The notes under the pieces are model-generated. The model searched no databases. It was not told the DNA's origin and saw nothing but the letters and a program-made list of their open reading frames with translations. This document shows positions 1 to 8,617 of a DNA stretch of 64,000 nucleotides, in pieces (the first letter of the stretch is position 1; every line of letters starts with the position of its first letter). Source of the stretch: Bdellovibrionaceae bacterium UBA2339 (GTDB taxonomy: Bacteria > Bdellovibrionota > Bdellovibrionia > Bdellovibrionales > JAMPXM01); assembly GCA_002344785.1 (NCBI GenBank), contig DDUL01000028.1, positions 78,838 to 142,837 on the forward strand, in the 5' to 3' direction. The translations under genes and the position numbers were made by a program.

Positions 1-85
1 GAATCGACTTCTGGTTGTAAGGGGCGATGCAGTATGCGGCAAGCTCAGTCGACAATGCGTCGAGGCAGGGCTAAAAACTGACGCC

Positions 86-886
86 ATGAAAATCATCACT
101 TGGAATGTGAACGGCATTCGTGCGGTCGGCAAAAAGGGTTTCCTCCCCTTTGTGGAGCGCGAGCGGCCCGACGCCCTCTGCTTGCAAGAAACCAAGGCGC
201 ATCCCGACCAGGTTCCACCTGAAATCGCGGCCCCTGCGGGCCTGCAGGGCGTGTGGGCCAGCGCCATCAAAAAGGGCTACTCCGGCGTGGCCACCTTCAC
301 GCCTGTTGCGCCGCTTGAGCAGCGAGTCGGCATGGGGATCGAGGCCTATGACAACGAAGGCCGCGTGGTGATCACGGATCATCGCGATTTTTTGCTCTAC
401 AACATCTATTTTCCCAACGGCGGCAGCGGTGAAGAGCGGCACAACTTCAAGCAGAAGTTTTTGGCCGACTTGAATCAGCACCTCAAAGGCGTCTTGAAGA
501 AACGCGAAGTCGTATTGGTCGGCGACTACAATGTCGCTTACTTGGACTATGACGTTCATGATCCGGTTCGCCTCAGTAAGATGTCGGGCTTCTTGCCGGA
601 AGAGCGAGAGTGGTTCAGAAACTTTCTCGCGCTCGGTTTCACCGATGCCTTCCGCCACTTCTATCCCGATCGCAAAGACATCTATTCGTGGTGGGACTAT
701 CGGACAGGCTCGCGTGCGCTCAATCGCGGCTGGAGGATCGACCACATCTGCGTGTCCAACGGATTGCTGCCGAAACTGAAGGCCTGCGAGATCTTGGATC
801 AAGTCGAGGGCAGCGATCACTGTCCCATTCGTCTTGAGATTGAGACGACGTCGGACTTTCCGAAAGCGCGTGGAGCCAGCCGATGA
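86..886 (+). CDS. xthA: Exodeoxyribonuclease III (AP endonuclease)
   Basis: Endonuclease/exonuclease/phosphatase fold enzyme of base-excision repair; the family cuts at abasic sites and degrades one strand 3' to 5'. The 266 residues carry the family motifs in order: WNVNGIRA (6-13), LQETK with the metal-binding Glu at 35, GYSGVA, GDYNVA near 146, SWWDYR, WRIDHI and the terminal SDHCPI near 243 holding the catalytic Asp-His. Length matches the family. The ATG has only a weak GAGG (62-65) far upstream, so the promoter and leader may lie partly outside the window. Its stop overlaps the fxsA start (ATGA at 883), indicating translational coupling. Confidence 0.95.
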   Translation: MKIITWNVNGIRAVGKKGFLPFVERERPDALCLQETKAHPDQVPPEIAAPAGLQGVWASAIKKGYSGVATFTPVAPLEQRVGMGIEAYDNEGRVVITDHRDFLLYNIYFPNGGSGEERHNFKQKFLADLNQHLKGVLKKREVVLVGDYNVAYLDYDVHDPVRLSKMSGFLPEEREWFRNFLALGFTDAFRHFYPDRKDIYSWWDYRTGSRALNRGWRIDHICVSNGLLPKLKACEILDQVEGSDHCPIRLEIETTSDFPKARGASR

Positions 887-1407
887 TACCGCTCGCGTTG
901 GTACTTTTCCCTGTCGCCGAGATTCTGTTCGGCATCGCCGTGATTCAAAATTGGGGATGGGCCAACGCGATCTTTGCGGGTGTCACTGCGACGATTCTGG
1001 GGATTGGTTTGCTTCGCACGTCGGGAATTCGACTCACCACCAGCGTCATGCAAGCGATGGCCAAGGGTCAGCCTCCTGGCATGGCGGCGCTGCAATCCGC
1101 GCTCGTTGGCCTTGCGGCGATTCTGCTCGTCATGCCCGGTTACATCTCTGATTTCATGGGTCTGATGTTGTTGATTCCGCCGATTCGAGGCTGGGCCGCC
1201 GATCGTTTCATCCGCAGCTTCGAAAAGCGCGCACAAGCCGGCAGCTTCCACATCTACACTTCGGGCGTTGGCAACTTTGATCCAAGCGGCCACCCAACAA
1301 TGGATCCACGCGACGTCACGCCACCCGCCGCCGAGCAGATCATCGACGTCAGCGCGCAGCGCCTCGAGGCGCGAAGCGAAGCCAAAGATCCCGGAAAGTC
1401 GAATTGA
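883..1407 (+). CDS. fxsA: FxsA family inner-membrane protein
   Basis: Small polytopic membrane protein of the FxsA family, known in E. coli for suppressing F-mediated exclusion of phage T7 when overproduced; its normal function is not settled. The 174 residues show three or four hydrophobic segments (about 2-22, 24-45, 67-87 and 89-106) and the family signature PGYISDFMGLMLLIPP around residues 86-101. The C-terminal 60 residues are polar and probably cytoplasmic. The start overlaps the xthA stop by four bases, so the two are probably co-translated. Nothing in the sequence explains the pairing with a DNA repair enzyme. Confidence 0.85.
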   Translation: MIPLALVLFPVAEILFGIAVIQNWGWANAIFAGVTATILGIGLLRTSGIRLTTSVMQAMAKGQPPGMAALQSALVGLAAILLVMPGYISDFMGLMLLIPPIRGWAADRFIRSFEKRAQAGSFHIYTSGVGNFDPSGHPTMDPRDVTPPAAEQIIDVSAQRLEARSEAKDPGKSN

Positions 1408-1472
1408 GCCTGGACCTCGGTCCAGCGCGAGCTCGCTCTCAGGCTTCGACGCCAACACTCCGATAAGCAGTC

Positions 1473-1952
1473 ATGCCGAATCTCACATCCATCTTGTTGT
1501 TCACCGCTGTGATCATGAGTGCGGTTGTCGAGGCCAACGCCTCGCAACCTGTTTGTGTCGTCTCGAACAAAGCCAACCTCCGCGCGGCGCCTTCGCCAAC
1601 AGCGCGCCTGAACTGGGTTGTGGGCAAGTACATGCCGCTGGAACTTTTGGAAACCAAAGGACAGTGGGCTCGAGTTCGCGACTTTCGCGGCGTCACGCAC
1701 TGGGTGTTGGCGAAAAATGTTTCCAGCAAAGAATCCTGCGTGGTCGTGAAGGTTCGCACGGCGCCCTTGCGCGAAGGACCCGGCACTGAATTTCCGGCTT
1801 CAAGCTTCCGCGTGGCCGATCGTTACGCTTCATTTCGGCGTTTGGAGTGGAGCGGTGACTGGGTGCGTATCGAAGATGATTATCGCGGAAATTACTGGAC
1901 CAAGGCCGGTAATGTTTGGTTCCCGCTGAAGCGATCGCGCGTGAATTTCTGA
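1473..1952 (+). CDS. Secreted protein with two bacterial SH3-like domains
   Basis: 159 residues beginning with a Sec signal peptide (hydrophobic core about 5-18, likely cleavage after VEANA near residue 23). The mature part contains two SH3b-like repeats: the first around 26-80 (KANLRAAPSP, then a WARVRDF strand and HWV), the second around 87-150 (VRTAPLREGPG, then DWVRIED and YWTKAG). The match is to the family of periplasmic SH3b proteins that bind wall or protein ligands; the ligand is unknown. The gene follows fxsA after 65 bases and may share its transcript. No strong Shine-Dalgarno precedes the ATG, so the start rests on the signal peptide. Confidence 0.75.
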   Translation: MPNLTSILLFTAVIMSAVVEANASQPVCVVSNKANLRAAPSPTARLNWVVGKYMPLELLETKGQWARVRDFRGVTHWVLAKNVSSKESCVVVKVRTAPLREGPGTEFPASSFRVADRYASFRRLEWSGDWVRIEDDYRGNYWTKAGNVWFPLKRSRVNF

Positions 1953-2354
1953 TCGCGATGCGGCGCTCTAAAAGCGAACAAATACTGAAAGTCATAGCGG
2001 CTAATACTCCGAAAAAAATAGGGATTGAGTGAACTCGTGATGGCCCTCACCAATTCCCGACAGCATTCTGACAACAGCCCACAACCGGCTCTGTAAGATT
2101 CCAATCCGAAGTGCGAAGCCAAGTGGCGTCGTCTCAAGTTGAGACTTCTGATTCGCTTAGAATTCAGGCATTTGGGTTCTGACAGAATCTGTAAGAATAC
2201 GCTTGCGCCGACCTGCAACTCGTGGCTCACTGCTTAAGTTCCAAAATGGAACTAGGGTTCTCAGGAAGAGAGCTCGAACTTAGAAGCAGCTGGGGTGAAG
2301 CGAAAGCCAACCCCAGAATCGCGAGACTCGGACAGCTTTGAGGGAGGCTCTAAG
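1953..2354. other. Intergenic region, A+T-richer, upstream of the DksA-like gene
   Basis: About 400 bases without a credible gene; the reading frames here have no family signature. It holds an exact inverted repeat TCTCA-N3-TGAGA at 2131-2145 and a near copy (TCTCAGGAAGAGA) at 2259-2271, both upstream of the DksA-like gene. No good -35/-10 pair was identified by eye. Confidence 0.5.
2131..2145. promoter_or_regulatory. Candidate operator, GTCTCA-AGT-TGAGAC
   Basis: Perfect 6-base inverted repeat with a 3-base spacer. The same core TCTCA-N3-TGAGA recurs at 24236-24252 and 44362-44374 and nowhere else that I found in a by-eye scan of the window. Here it lies about 210 bases upstream of the DksA-like start. 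The regulator is unknown. Confidence 0.45.
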
Positions 2355-2723
2355 ATGCCAGCGATTCAAGAAGGTCTTTTGAAGGAATGCAAAGCGAAGC
2401 TTTTGGATGCGAAAGCCGACGTTTTGAACCGCGTTCGCAACACTCGCCAAGAATTGCATTTCGAGGACAAAGGCGGCGATGAAGCCGATCAAACTGTCCG
2501 CGTTTTGGCTGAAGCTGAAACGCTCACACTGCACGAGCGCCTGCGCGGCCAGTTGGTCGAGATCGAAATGGCCTTGTCGCGCATCGAAAACGGCACTTAC
2601 GGAATCTGCGAAGAGACCGAAGAGCCCATCGAGCCGGACCGTCTTCGTGCGATTCCGTGGACGCGCTTGTCGATTGAAGGCGCGGAGATCCGCGAGTCGA
2701 TGAAGCGTCGCTACGCTCGCTGA
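2355..2723 (+). CDS. DksA/TraR-like protein with an incomplete zinc finger
   Basis: Member of the DksA/TraR family of small proteins that bind RNA polymerase through the secondary channel. With the ATG at 2355 it has 122 residues; that start has a textbook AGGGAGG at 2341-2347, whereas an upstream in-frame ATG at 2295 has none. The N-terminal two thirds form the expected helical coiled coil. The C-terminal region keeps the family frame YGICEETEEPIEPDRLRAIPW (from about residue 82), but only the first of the four usual Cys ligands (Cys85) is present; the others read as Thr, Ser and Gly region residues. It therefore probably cannot bind zinc in the usual way. Regulatory role is inferred from family only. 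Confidence 0.8.
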   Translation: MPAIQEGLLKECKAKLLDAKADVLNRVRNTRQELHFEDKGGDEADQTVRVLAEAETLTLHERLRGQLVEIEMALSRIENGTYGICEETEEPIEPDRLRAIPWTRLSIEGAEIRESMKRRYAR

Positions 2724-2751
2724 ACTTGAAATTCTAAATTTGTTCGCGAAC

Positions 2752-2806
2752 TGAAGCCCTCGGGTTGGCCTAGAAACAGGCGAGCCGCGAGGGCTTCAAG
2801 TTTTTT
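2752..2806 (+). terminator. Rho-independent terminator after the DksA-like gene
   Basis: Arms TGAAGCCCTCG (2752-2762) and CGAGGGCTTCA (2788-2798) pair perfectly. The loop forms a further imperfect stem, and six T follow at 2801-2806. It ends the plus-strand unit before the convergent gene at 2811. Confidence 0.85.
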
Positions 2807-2810
2807 AGGC

Positions 2811-3290
2811 TCAACGCCCGTGAACGAGATCTCGCTCCCACGCGCGCTGCTCACGCACTTGCGCTTCGATCTCTTCGGCCGTCCAGGTGCGACCCTTGCC
2901 GACTCCGGGGCAAAAATTCGCGACGTCTTTCTTCCAAGCTTTCGCTGTCATGGTCTCGGGCCAAAACGGCCAAGTCCGGCACTGCGTGGGGCGCGCGGCA
3001 TAGATCGAACAGCGACGATCTTTCAAAAACACGCAAGCTTGGTCGGCGCCGTCGATCAGCCGGAACACGCCGTCCTCTTTGCGGCAAAACTGCCGCGTGA
3101 AATCGCGCGTGTTCATGCCGCGCTCGCGGGCCATGTTGCGCCGATCTTGAAGCGTCACGTACACGAAGCCGTACTCGCCATGCGAAACACAGCACTGGCC
3201 CGAGCCTTGGCACTGAAAGCGAAGTCCTTCGGCGTACCAAGGCGCCGCAGTTTTGGTCGACTTCGCAGGAGAGCTTTTGGACGAGCTCAT
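2811..3290 (-). CDS. YkgJ-family cysteine cluster (CxxCxxCC-type) protein
   Basis: 159 residues of the YkgJ/UPF0153 family, a small protein class with a conserved cysteine cluster thought to bind a metal or Fe-S centre; no reaction is established. The sequence shows FQCQGSGQCC near residues 25-34, then FCRKEDG, ACVFL, RRCSIYAARPTQCRTWPFW and FCPG, the usual family spacing. The ATG at 3290 overlaps the stop of the upstream agmatinase-family gene (ATGA), so it is probably translationally coupled to it. A longer reading frame extends 20 residues upstream but would lie inside that gene. Confidence 0.8.
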   Translation of the reverse strand: MSSSKSSPAKSTKTAAPWYAEGLRFQCQGSGQCCVSHGEYGFVYVTLQDRRNMARERGMNTRDFTRQFCRKEDGVFRLIDGADQACVFLKDRRCSIYAARPTQCRTWPFWPETMTAKAWKKDVANFCPGVGKGRTWTAEEIEAQVREQRAWERDLVHGR

Positions 3291-4384
3291 GCGCGCCCTC
3301 GGTTCGGCGGCATCTCGACCAGTCCCTGCGAGATCATCGCCCAGCCGCACATTTTAAACAGCAATCGCGCGCCGACGTTCGCGTCCCACTCCGCCTCGCC
3401 GTCTTCGACCTCGGCCACTTCATTCAAATCAAAGCCGACAATTCGGCGACCGCTTTCCACGACTCGCGCGATGAGTGTCGCTGCTTGATCGTAGCTCAAG
3501 CCGCCCGGCACCGGCGTGCCAGTGTGAGGGCAGAGCGCGGGATCTAGGCCGTCGATGTCGAAGGACAGATAGACGTTCTTGGGAAGCGGTTCGATCATGC
3601 GATCGACGAGCTTCGACCATGTGGTCCCGTCTTCCAAAGCTCGCTTGATCGTTCGATCATAGTGCGTGTGAATGCGGCCGCTCGCGCGATGCGACTCGGA
3701 GTAGTCATACTCGGCGCGACCGAAATCGCGAATGCCGACTTGCACGAGAGTCTTGGGGCGAATCTGTTCGGTGACATTGAACATGATGGACGCGTGGCTA
3801 TGCTCGTAACCTTGATAGGCTTCGCGCAAATCCGCATGAGCATCGATGTGCAGCACGCCCATCTCGCCACGATGTGATTCATTCAACGCGCGAATCAAAC
3901 CAAAAGGTGTCGAGTGATCGCCACCGATCAGGCCGACCAGGCGACCTTCGGCGAACAGTCGTTTCGCTTCGGACTCGACCCAGGTGTTCAATTCTCGGCT
4001 GGCGACATTGATGGTGCGCAAAATCTCTTGGGCGCGCGATGAATTCTCATCTCCAGCGAGCAGAGCTTCCAGCCGCTCTTGCGCCAACTCTTTCAGTTCG
4101 CGCCCACGCAGCGCCCAAGCTTCTGAGAGCGGTTGCAGATAAATGCCGGGTCGCCAGGCCTCGCCCGTTTCGATATCAAAAAGATCCACTTGATGACTGG
4201 CTCGCAAAATAGCTTCGGGTCCGCGTGCCGCGCCCTTGCCGTAGGACGTCGTCACTTCCCAGGGAATGCCGAGCAAATGCAGGCGCGCGTCACTGGCGGA
4301 ATAGGGCAAACCAAAGATCCCGCTATCGGAAAGCGCGGTGGAATTGGGGTCGAAATGCTCCTGTGTCGTCGGCTTCGATGCCAT
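3287..4384 (-). CDS. speB: Agmatinase/arginase-family ureohydrolase
   Basis: Manganese-dependent ureohydrolase of 365 residues. The metal-binding motifs are intact: GGDHS, DAHADLR and SFDIDGLDP. Agmatinase, which makes putrescine and urea from agmatine, is the most likely activity because speA lies in the same window, but formimidoylglutamase or another guanidino substrate cannot be excluded. The protein is longer than typical agmatinases (about 300 residues) because of an extra, mostly helical segment of roughly 60 residues before GGDHS. The ATG at 4384 is preceded by GAGGGAG; a longer frame to 4459 lacks support. Coupled to the downstream YkgJ-family gene. Confidence 0.8.
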   Translation of the reverse strand: MASKPTTQEHFDPNSTALSDSGIFGLPYSASDARLHLLGIPWEVTTSYGKGAARGPEAILRASHQVDLFDIETGEAWRPGIYLQPLSEAWALRGRELKELAQERLEALLAGDENSSRAQEILRTINVASRELNTWVESEAKRLFAEGRLVGLIGGDHSTPFGLIRALNESHRGEMGVLHIDAHADLREAYQGYEHSHASIMFNVTEQIRPKTLVQVGIRDFGRAEYDYSESHRASGRIHTHYDRTIKRALEDGTTWSKLVDRMIEPLPKNVYLSFDIDGLDPALCPHTGTPVPGGLSYDQAATLIARVVESGRRIVGFDLNEVAEVEDGEAEWDANVGARLLFKMCGWAMISQGLVEMPPNRGRA

Positions 4385-4715
4385 GCAGCTCCCTCGAAAA
4401 ACAAACTGATCCGCTTGAGTTATCCACTTGTCTCCAGAGATCACCAGCCTTGTCCACATCGGAAAGCGTGTTTCACGCGAAAATCAGAAGTGCGACTCCG
4501 GTCATGGTGTCGGCTTGGCTCGAAATCGGCCTCGCGATTCTAAACGCGCGGCGCCATGGGCGCGAACTGCACCGCGTGTTCTTCGGCCTAAGAAGATGAA
4601 ACTCCAAGCCAAATTTTGAATTCGCCCGCGCAATTCCTGATGACAGCAGAGGCTCTGCCGAAGCAAGATTCGCGGGCTCGAGTTTGAGAAAAGAAAATCC
4701 ATTTGGGGAGGCAGA
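4385..4715. other. Divergent intergenic region between speB-like gene and peptide operon
   Basis: About 330 bases with no credible gene. Visible elements: a DnaA-box-like TTATCCAC (4420-4427) and TTGTCCACA (4450-4458), a 16-base sequence resembling parS at 4469-4484, a 13-base palindrome GCAGAGGCTCTGC (4646-4658), and outer arms GCCCGCG (4624-4630) and CGCGGGC (4671-4677) enclosing it. The last two could fold in the leader of the peptide-binding protein mRNA. Confidence 0.4.
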
Positions 4716-6365
4716 TTGAAACAGCGTCAGGTTTTGAGCAAATTTGTGTTCGCGAGCCTAGCGGCTTTGGCGATCGGCGGAATGCTTGTGGTCGGTGGCT
4801 GCAAAAAAGAAGGAGCTTCGTCAGATTCAGGTGGCAAGACGGAGGCGGCCTTTCTTTACAATCTGAATGTCGAGCCCACGACCCTCAACCCCATCACGGG
4901 CACAGACGCCTACAATCAAACGATTCAGAACTATGTTCTGGATTCGCTGATGACTCGCAATCCCGACACCTATGAGTGGGAACCCGCTCTCGCGTCGGCG
5001 GTGGAAACTTCGAAAGACGGCAAGAGCTTCACGTTCACACTTCGCGAAGGCGCGGTGTGGTCGGACGGTCAGCCGATCACTGTGGATGATGTGAAGTTCA
5101 GCTTCGACGTCATCAACGACCCGACTTACAACGCCGCTCACTTGCGCCCTTACTACGAAGGCATCGCCAGCGCGGAAATCGTTGCGCCCAACAAAGTGAA
5201 GTTCACAACCAAGAACCTTTACTTCGGCAACTTCAACGTCGTCGCCGGATTGACGATTCTGCCGAAGCACTTCTACGGCAACGCGGAAGAAGGCAAAAAG
5301 AAGAACAAGACGATCTTGGGCTCTGGTCCCTATGTTTTGGAGCGCTACGATCAAGGCCAAGCGATCATCTTGGCGAAGAACCCCAAGTGGTGGGGATTGC
5401 AAGATCCCGCTCGCAAAGGTTCTTACAATTTCGAACGCATTCGCATGCGCTTCGACAAAGAAGAGAACCTCGCGCTGGAGCGTTTGAAAAAGGGCGAGCT
5501 CGACTACGACGGACTGACTCCGGAAGCTTTCGTGAAGAAGACCGAAGGTGCTCCGTGGGGTGAGCGCGTCTTCAAAAAGAAAGTCGAAAACTCGGCTCCG
5601 AAGGCTTACGGCTACATCGGTTGGAACATGCGCAAAGACTTGTTCAAGAACAAAGACGTGCGCCGAGCCCTCGCGCATCTGATGAATCGCGAAGAGATGA
5701 ACCAAAAGTTCCGCTACGGCATGTCGTTGCCGGCCACGGGTCCTTGGTATCAGCAGTCGGTTTATGCGGATCCCAGCGTGAAGCCGATCAACTTTGATCC
5801 CAAGCACGCGTCTGAAATGTTGGCGAAAGCCGGCTGGATCGATGGCGACAAAGACGGTGTTCTGGAAAAAGACGGCAAAAAGTTCGAATTCACGCTCTTC
5901 TTCGCCAACAAAGACAACGAGAAGTACTACATCTTGTACCAAGAGGACTTGAAGAAGGCCGGTATCAAGATGAATCTTCAGCTTCTCGAGTGGAACGCGC
6001 TGTTGAAGAACGTCGACGAAGCCAAGTTTGACGCCATCGCGATGGGTTGGGGCGGCGGATCTGTCGACCATGATCCCAAGCAGATCTGGCACTCGGCCTC
6101 GATCGGCACTGGCGGCTCGAATTTCATCGGCTACAAAAATGCCAAAGTCGATACCTTGATCGATAAGGCGCGCACCGAGCTGGACAAGAAGAAGCGCATC
6201 CCGCTTTATCGCGAAATCTACCGCGAGATCGCGGCGGACGCTCCCTACGTGTTCATGTTCAACGACAAGTTCGCGTTGTACGCCGTCAACAAGCGCATTC
6301 AGCAGCCCAAGGAGACTTTCCTCTATACGGTGGGCCACGACTACTGGTCGATGACAGCGCAGTGA
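4716..6365 (+). CDS. Peptide ABC transporter substrate-binding lipoprotein
   Basis: 549-residue family 5 solute-binding protein (DppA/OppA/YejA superfamily). It starts at TTG 4716 with a strong GGGGAGG (4705-4711). A lipoprotein signal peptide ends in the lipobox VGGC near residue 29, so the protein is anchored in the periplasm. The mature part shows the class signature EPTTLNP...TGTDAYNQ and WSDGQPITVDDVKFSF. It is followed by YejB- and YejE-type permeases, so it is the likely peptide receptor of that importer. A terminator-like hairpin follows it, which probably allows the binding protein to be made in excess over the permeases. Confidence 0.88.
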   Translation: MKQRQVLSKFVFASLAALAIGGMLVVGGCKKEGASSDSGGKTEAAFLYNLNVEPTTLNPITGTDAYNQTIQNYVLDSLMTRNPDTYEWEPALASAVETSKDGKSFTFTLREGAVWSDGQPITVDDVKFSFDVINDPTYNAAHLRPYYEGIASAEIVAPNKVKFTTKNLYFGNFNVVAGLTILPKHFYGNAEEGKKKNKTILGSGPYVLERYDQGQAIILAKNPKWWGLQDPARKGSYNFERIRMRFDKEENLALERLKKGELDYDGLTPEAFVKKTEGAPWGERVFKKKVENSAPKAYGYIGWNMRKDLFKNKDVRRALAHLMNREEMNQKFRYGMSLPATGPWYQQSVYADPSVKPINFDPKHASEMLAKAGWIDGDKDGVLEKDGKKFEFTLFFANKDNEKYYILYQEDLKKAGIKMNLQLLEWNALLKNVDEAKFDAIAMGWGGGSVDHDPKQIWHSASIGTGGSNFIGYKNAKVDTLIDKARTELDKKKRIPLYREIYREIAADAPYVFMFNDKFALYAVNKRIQQPKETFLYTVGHDYWSMTAQ

Positions 6366-6405
6366 GCTTTTGAATTCCAGAGCCGCGAAATCGGTGAGGA
6401 GAATC

Positions 6406-6432
6406 GAGGAGCCTTCGGGCTCCTCTTTTTTT
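6406..6432 (+). terminator. Rho-independent terminator or attenuator with TTCG loop
   Basis: GAGGAGCC (6406-6413), loop TTCG, GGCTCCTC (6418-6425), then seven T. A perfect 8-base stem between the binding-protein gene and the permease genes; probably partial termination. Confidence 0.85.
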
Positions 6433-6569
6433 GGCAAACGAAAGCTTCGGCTTGGCTTGAGTCAGGACTCTGGATTTGGTAAGTCTGTCGCTCCGGTTTT
6501 CCGATGGCCAGCGCGTCCGTCCGATCGACCAACGCGAAGGCTGCCGATGAAGCATTGAGGGGTCACAGC

Positions 6570-7610
6570 GTGGGAATCTACATTCTTCGGCGAATGCTTC
6601 TGATGATCCCCACACTTTTTGGGATCACGCTTCTCAGTTTTGTCATCATCAACTTGGCTCCGGGCTCGCCCATCGAACAGCGCTTGCAGGCCATTCGCTT
6701 GGGCGGTGGCATGGGGAGCGGCACGGCGGCGGGCGGTGGACTTTCAGCCCGAGGTGAAACCGGAGTTTCCCAAGAAGTGCTCGATGCGCTCAAGAAACAG
6801 TACGGTTTCGACAAGCCACTTCACGAGCGCTACGTGATCTGGATGGGCAACGTCATGCGCTTGGATTTCGGCACCAGCTTTAAGTACGAGGAGCCTGTCA
6901 CGCAGGTGATTCTGCAGAAGATGCCTGTGTCGCTAATGTTCGGCATCACCGGGCTGATCCTCACTTACCTTGTGTGTGTACCTCTGGGCATCATCAAAGC
7001 TTTGAAAGCGGGCACGCGTTTTGACATTGGCTCGAGCGTGATTCTCTTCGTGTTGTATTCGATTCCGCCACTCATTCTCGGCATCCTGCTGCGTTTGTTT
7101 TTGGCGGGAGAAAATTGGCTGGGCTGGTTCCCGCTCGGCGGGATATATCCGGATCATTATCTCGAGCTGGACACCTTCGGAAGAATTCTCGCGCGCATCC
7201 ATCACGCGATCTTGCCTTTGGCTTGTTACATGGTGGGAAGCTTCACCTTTCTCACCATTCTCATGCAAAACTCCATGCTCGATGTGATCAAGCTGGATTA
7301 CGTGCGCACCGCACGCGCCAAAGGCGTCGCAGAGAAAAAAGTCTACATGAAGCACGCGCTTCGCAACGCCCTCATCCCGATCGTGACCGGCATGAGCGGG
7401 ATCTTGTCGGTGATGTTCGCGGGCTCCATCATCATTGAATCGATTTTCTCGTTGGACGGCATGGGCTTGTTGACCCTCACTTCGACCAATGCGCGCGACT
7501 ACAATGTGTTGATGGGACTGATCTTCTTTCAGAGCTTGTTGTTTCTTGTGGGTCGCTTGCTCGTCGACATTCTCTACGTGGTCGTTGACCCGAGGATTGA
7601 TTTCACATGA
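6570..7610 (+). CDS. yejB: Peptide ABC transporter permease, YejB type
   Basis: Inner-membrane permease of the DppB/OppB family, 346 residues from GTG 6570. That start is chosen because GAGGGG (6557-6562) sits 7 bases upstream and gives the canonical N-terminus VGIYILRRMLL; an ATG at 6504 would add 22 untypical residues. It has the long loop after the first membrane span (PGSPIEQ to YGFDKPLHERY) and the C-terminal VDPRIDF that I recognise from E. coli YejB, part of the YejABEF importer for microcin C and peptides. The EAA-type loop RTARAKGV is intact. Its stop overlaps the next start (ATGA). Confidence 0.85.
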   Translation: MGIYILRRMLLMIPTLFGITLLSFVIINLAPGSPIEQRLQAIRLGGGMGSGTAAGGGLSARGETGVSQEVLDALKKQYGFDKPLHERYVIWMGNVMRLDFGTSFKYEEPVTQVILQKMPVSLMFGITGLILTYLVCVPLGIIKALKAGTRFDIGSSVILFVLYSIPPLILGILLRLFLAGENWLGWFPLGGIYPDHYLELDTFGRILARIHHAILPLACYMVGSFTFLTILMQNSMLDVIKLDYVRTARAKGVAEKKVYMKHALRNALIPIVTGMSGILSVMFAGSIIIESIFSLDGMGLLTLTSTNARDYNVLMGLIFFQSLLFLVGRLLVDILYVVVDPRIDFT

Positions 7611-8617
7611 TTGAAAAGCGCCTCAGCAACGAACTCTCGCTCAAGCGTTGGCGCCGTTTCAAGGCGCACAAGACCGCCATCATCGGAATTTGGTTTCTCA
7701 TCGGCATGACCTTCTTTTCGGCGACGGCGGAACTGTGGGCCAACTCAAGACCGCTGTTTGTGAGTTATCAGGGGGAGAGCTTTTTCCCTGCGATTCGCGA
7801 TCCGCATCCGTCGGAGTTAGGGCTTGAAGGTGTGGTCATCGACTGGAAGCAAATCGACCTCACCGGCTCGAAAGTTATTTGGCCATTGATCGCTTGGGGG
7901 CCCTTTGAGCGCAATGCAAGGGTCGAAGTTCTTCCAGGTGGTCCGACGTCGGAGAATTGGTTCGGCACGGATGAGAGCGGGCGAGACGTCGCTGCTCGGC
8001 TGATCTATGGATTTCGCTTCTCCATGACTTACGCGGTCGCGGTTTGGTTTTTCTGCGTGCTGATCGGCATTGGTTTGGGATCGATGATGGGTTACTTCGC
8101 GGGCTGGGTGGATATTGTCGGCCAACGCGTGATTGAAGTTTGGGAATCCGTACCGACACTCATGCTGTTGATCATTCTGGCGTCGATCATTTCGCCGACG
8201 GTGTGGATCCTCACCGGTTTCACCGTGGTGTTCGGTTGGGTCGGCGTCTCGCTTTACACGCGCGCCGAATTCCTCAAACTTCGTAAGCGTGAATTTGTCG
8301 AAGCGGCTCGCGCATTGGGTGCCAGCACACCTCAAATTCTCTTCAAGCACATTCTCCCCAACGCGCTCACGCCGGTGATCACGCTGACACCCTTTATGAT
8401 CGCAGGTGGTGTGACGGGCTTGGCGTCGTTGGATTATCTGGGTTTCGGACTTCCGCCGCCGACTCCATCGTGGGGAGAGCTCTTGGGCCAAGCCCAAAAA
8501 CACTTTCAACACGCATGGTGGTTGGCAGTGTTTCCTTCGCTGGCTCTGTTCTTCACGCTGACGGCGCTCAACATGATCGGCTCAGCCGTGCGTGATGCTT
8601 ATGACCCTCGCAAGTAG
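7607..8617 (+). CDS. yejE: Peptide ABC transporter permease, YejE type
   Basis: Second permease (DppC/OppC family), 336 residues. It shares with YejE the long periplasmic insertion after the first span (ANSRPLFVSYQGESFFP...), the ENWFGTDESGRDV motif, the EAA loop EAARALGAS and the ending AVRDAYDP. It overlaps yejB by four bases. In E. coli the partner ATPase YejF follows; here the next gene is a peptidase and no ATPase is present in this operon. The nearest candidates are OppD and OppF at 29.6-31.6 kb. Confidence 0.85.
   Translation: MIEKRLSNELSLKRWRRFKAHKTAIIGIWFLIGMTFFSATAELWANSRPLFVSYQGESFFPAIRDPHPSELGLEGVVIDWKQIDLTGSKVIWPLIAWGPFERNARVEVLPGGPTSENWFGTDESGRDVAARLIYGFRFSMTYAVAVWFFCVLIGIGLGSMMGYFAGWVDIVGQRVIEVWESVPTLMLLIILASIISPTVWILTGFTVVFGWVGVSLYTRAEFLKLRKREFVEAARALGASTPQILFKHILPNALTPVITLTPFMIAGGVTGLASLDYLGFGLPPPTPSWGELLGQAQKHFQHAWWLAVFPSLALFFTLTALNMIGSAVRDAYDPRK

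Noticed and set aside
838..844. TTGAGAC-like half site in xthA
   Set aside because: Only one half-site matches and it is in coding sequence.
1892..2230. 112-codon minus-strand frame in the gap before the DksA-like gene
   Set aside because: Unusual composition (many Cys, Arg, Ser), no ribosome site, and it overlaps the end of the SH3 gene.
4827..6437. Long minus-strand open frame (536 codons) opposite the peptide-binding protein
   Set aside because: Shadow frame caused by codon bias of the binding protein; no ribosome site or family motif, while the plus frame has full solute-binding signatures.
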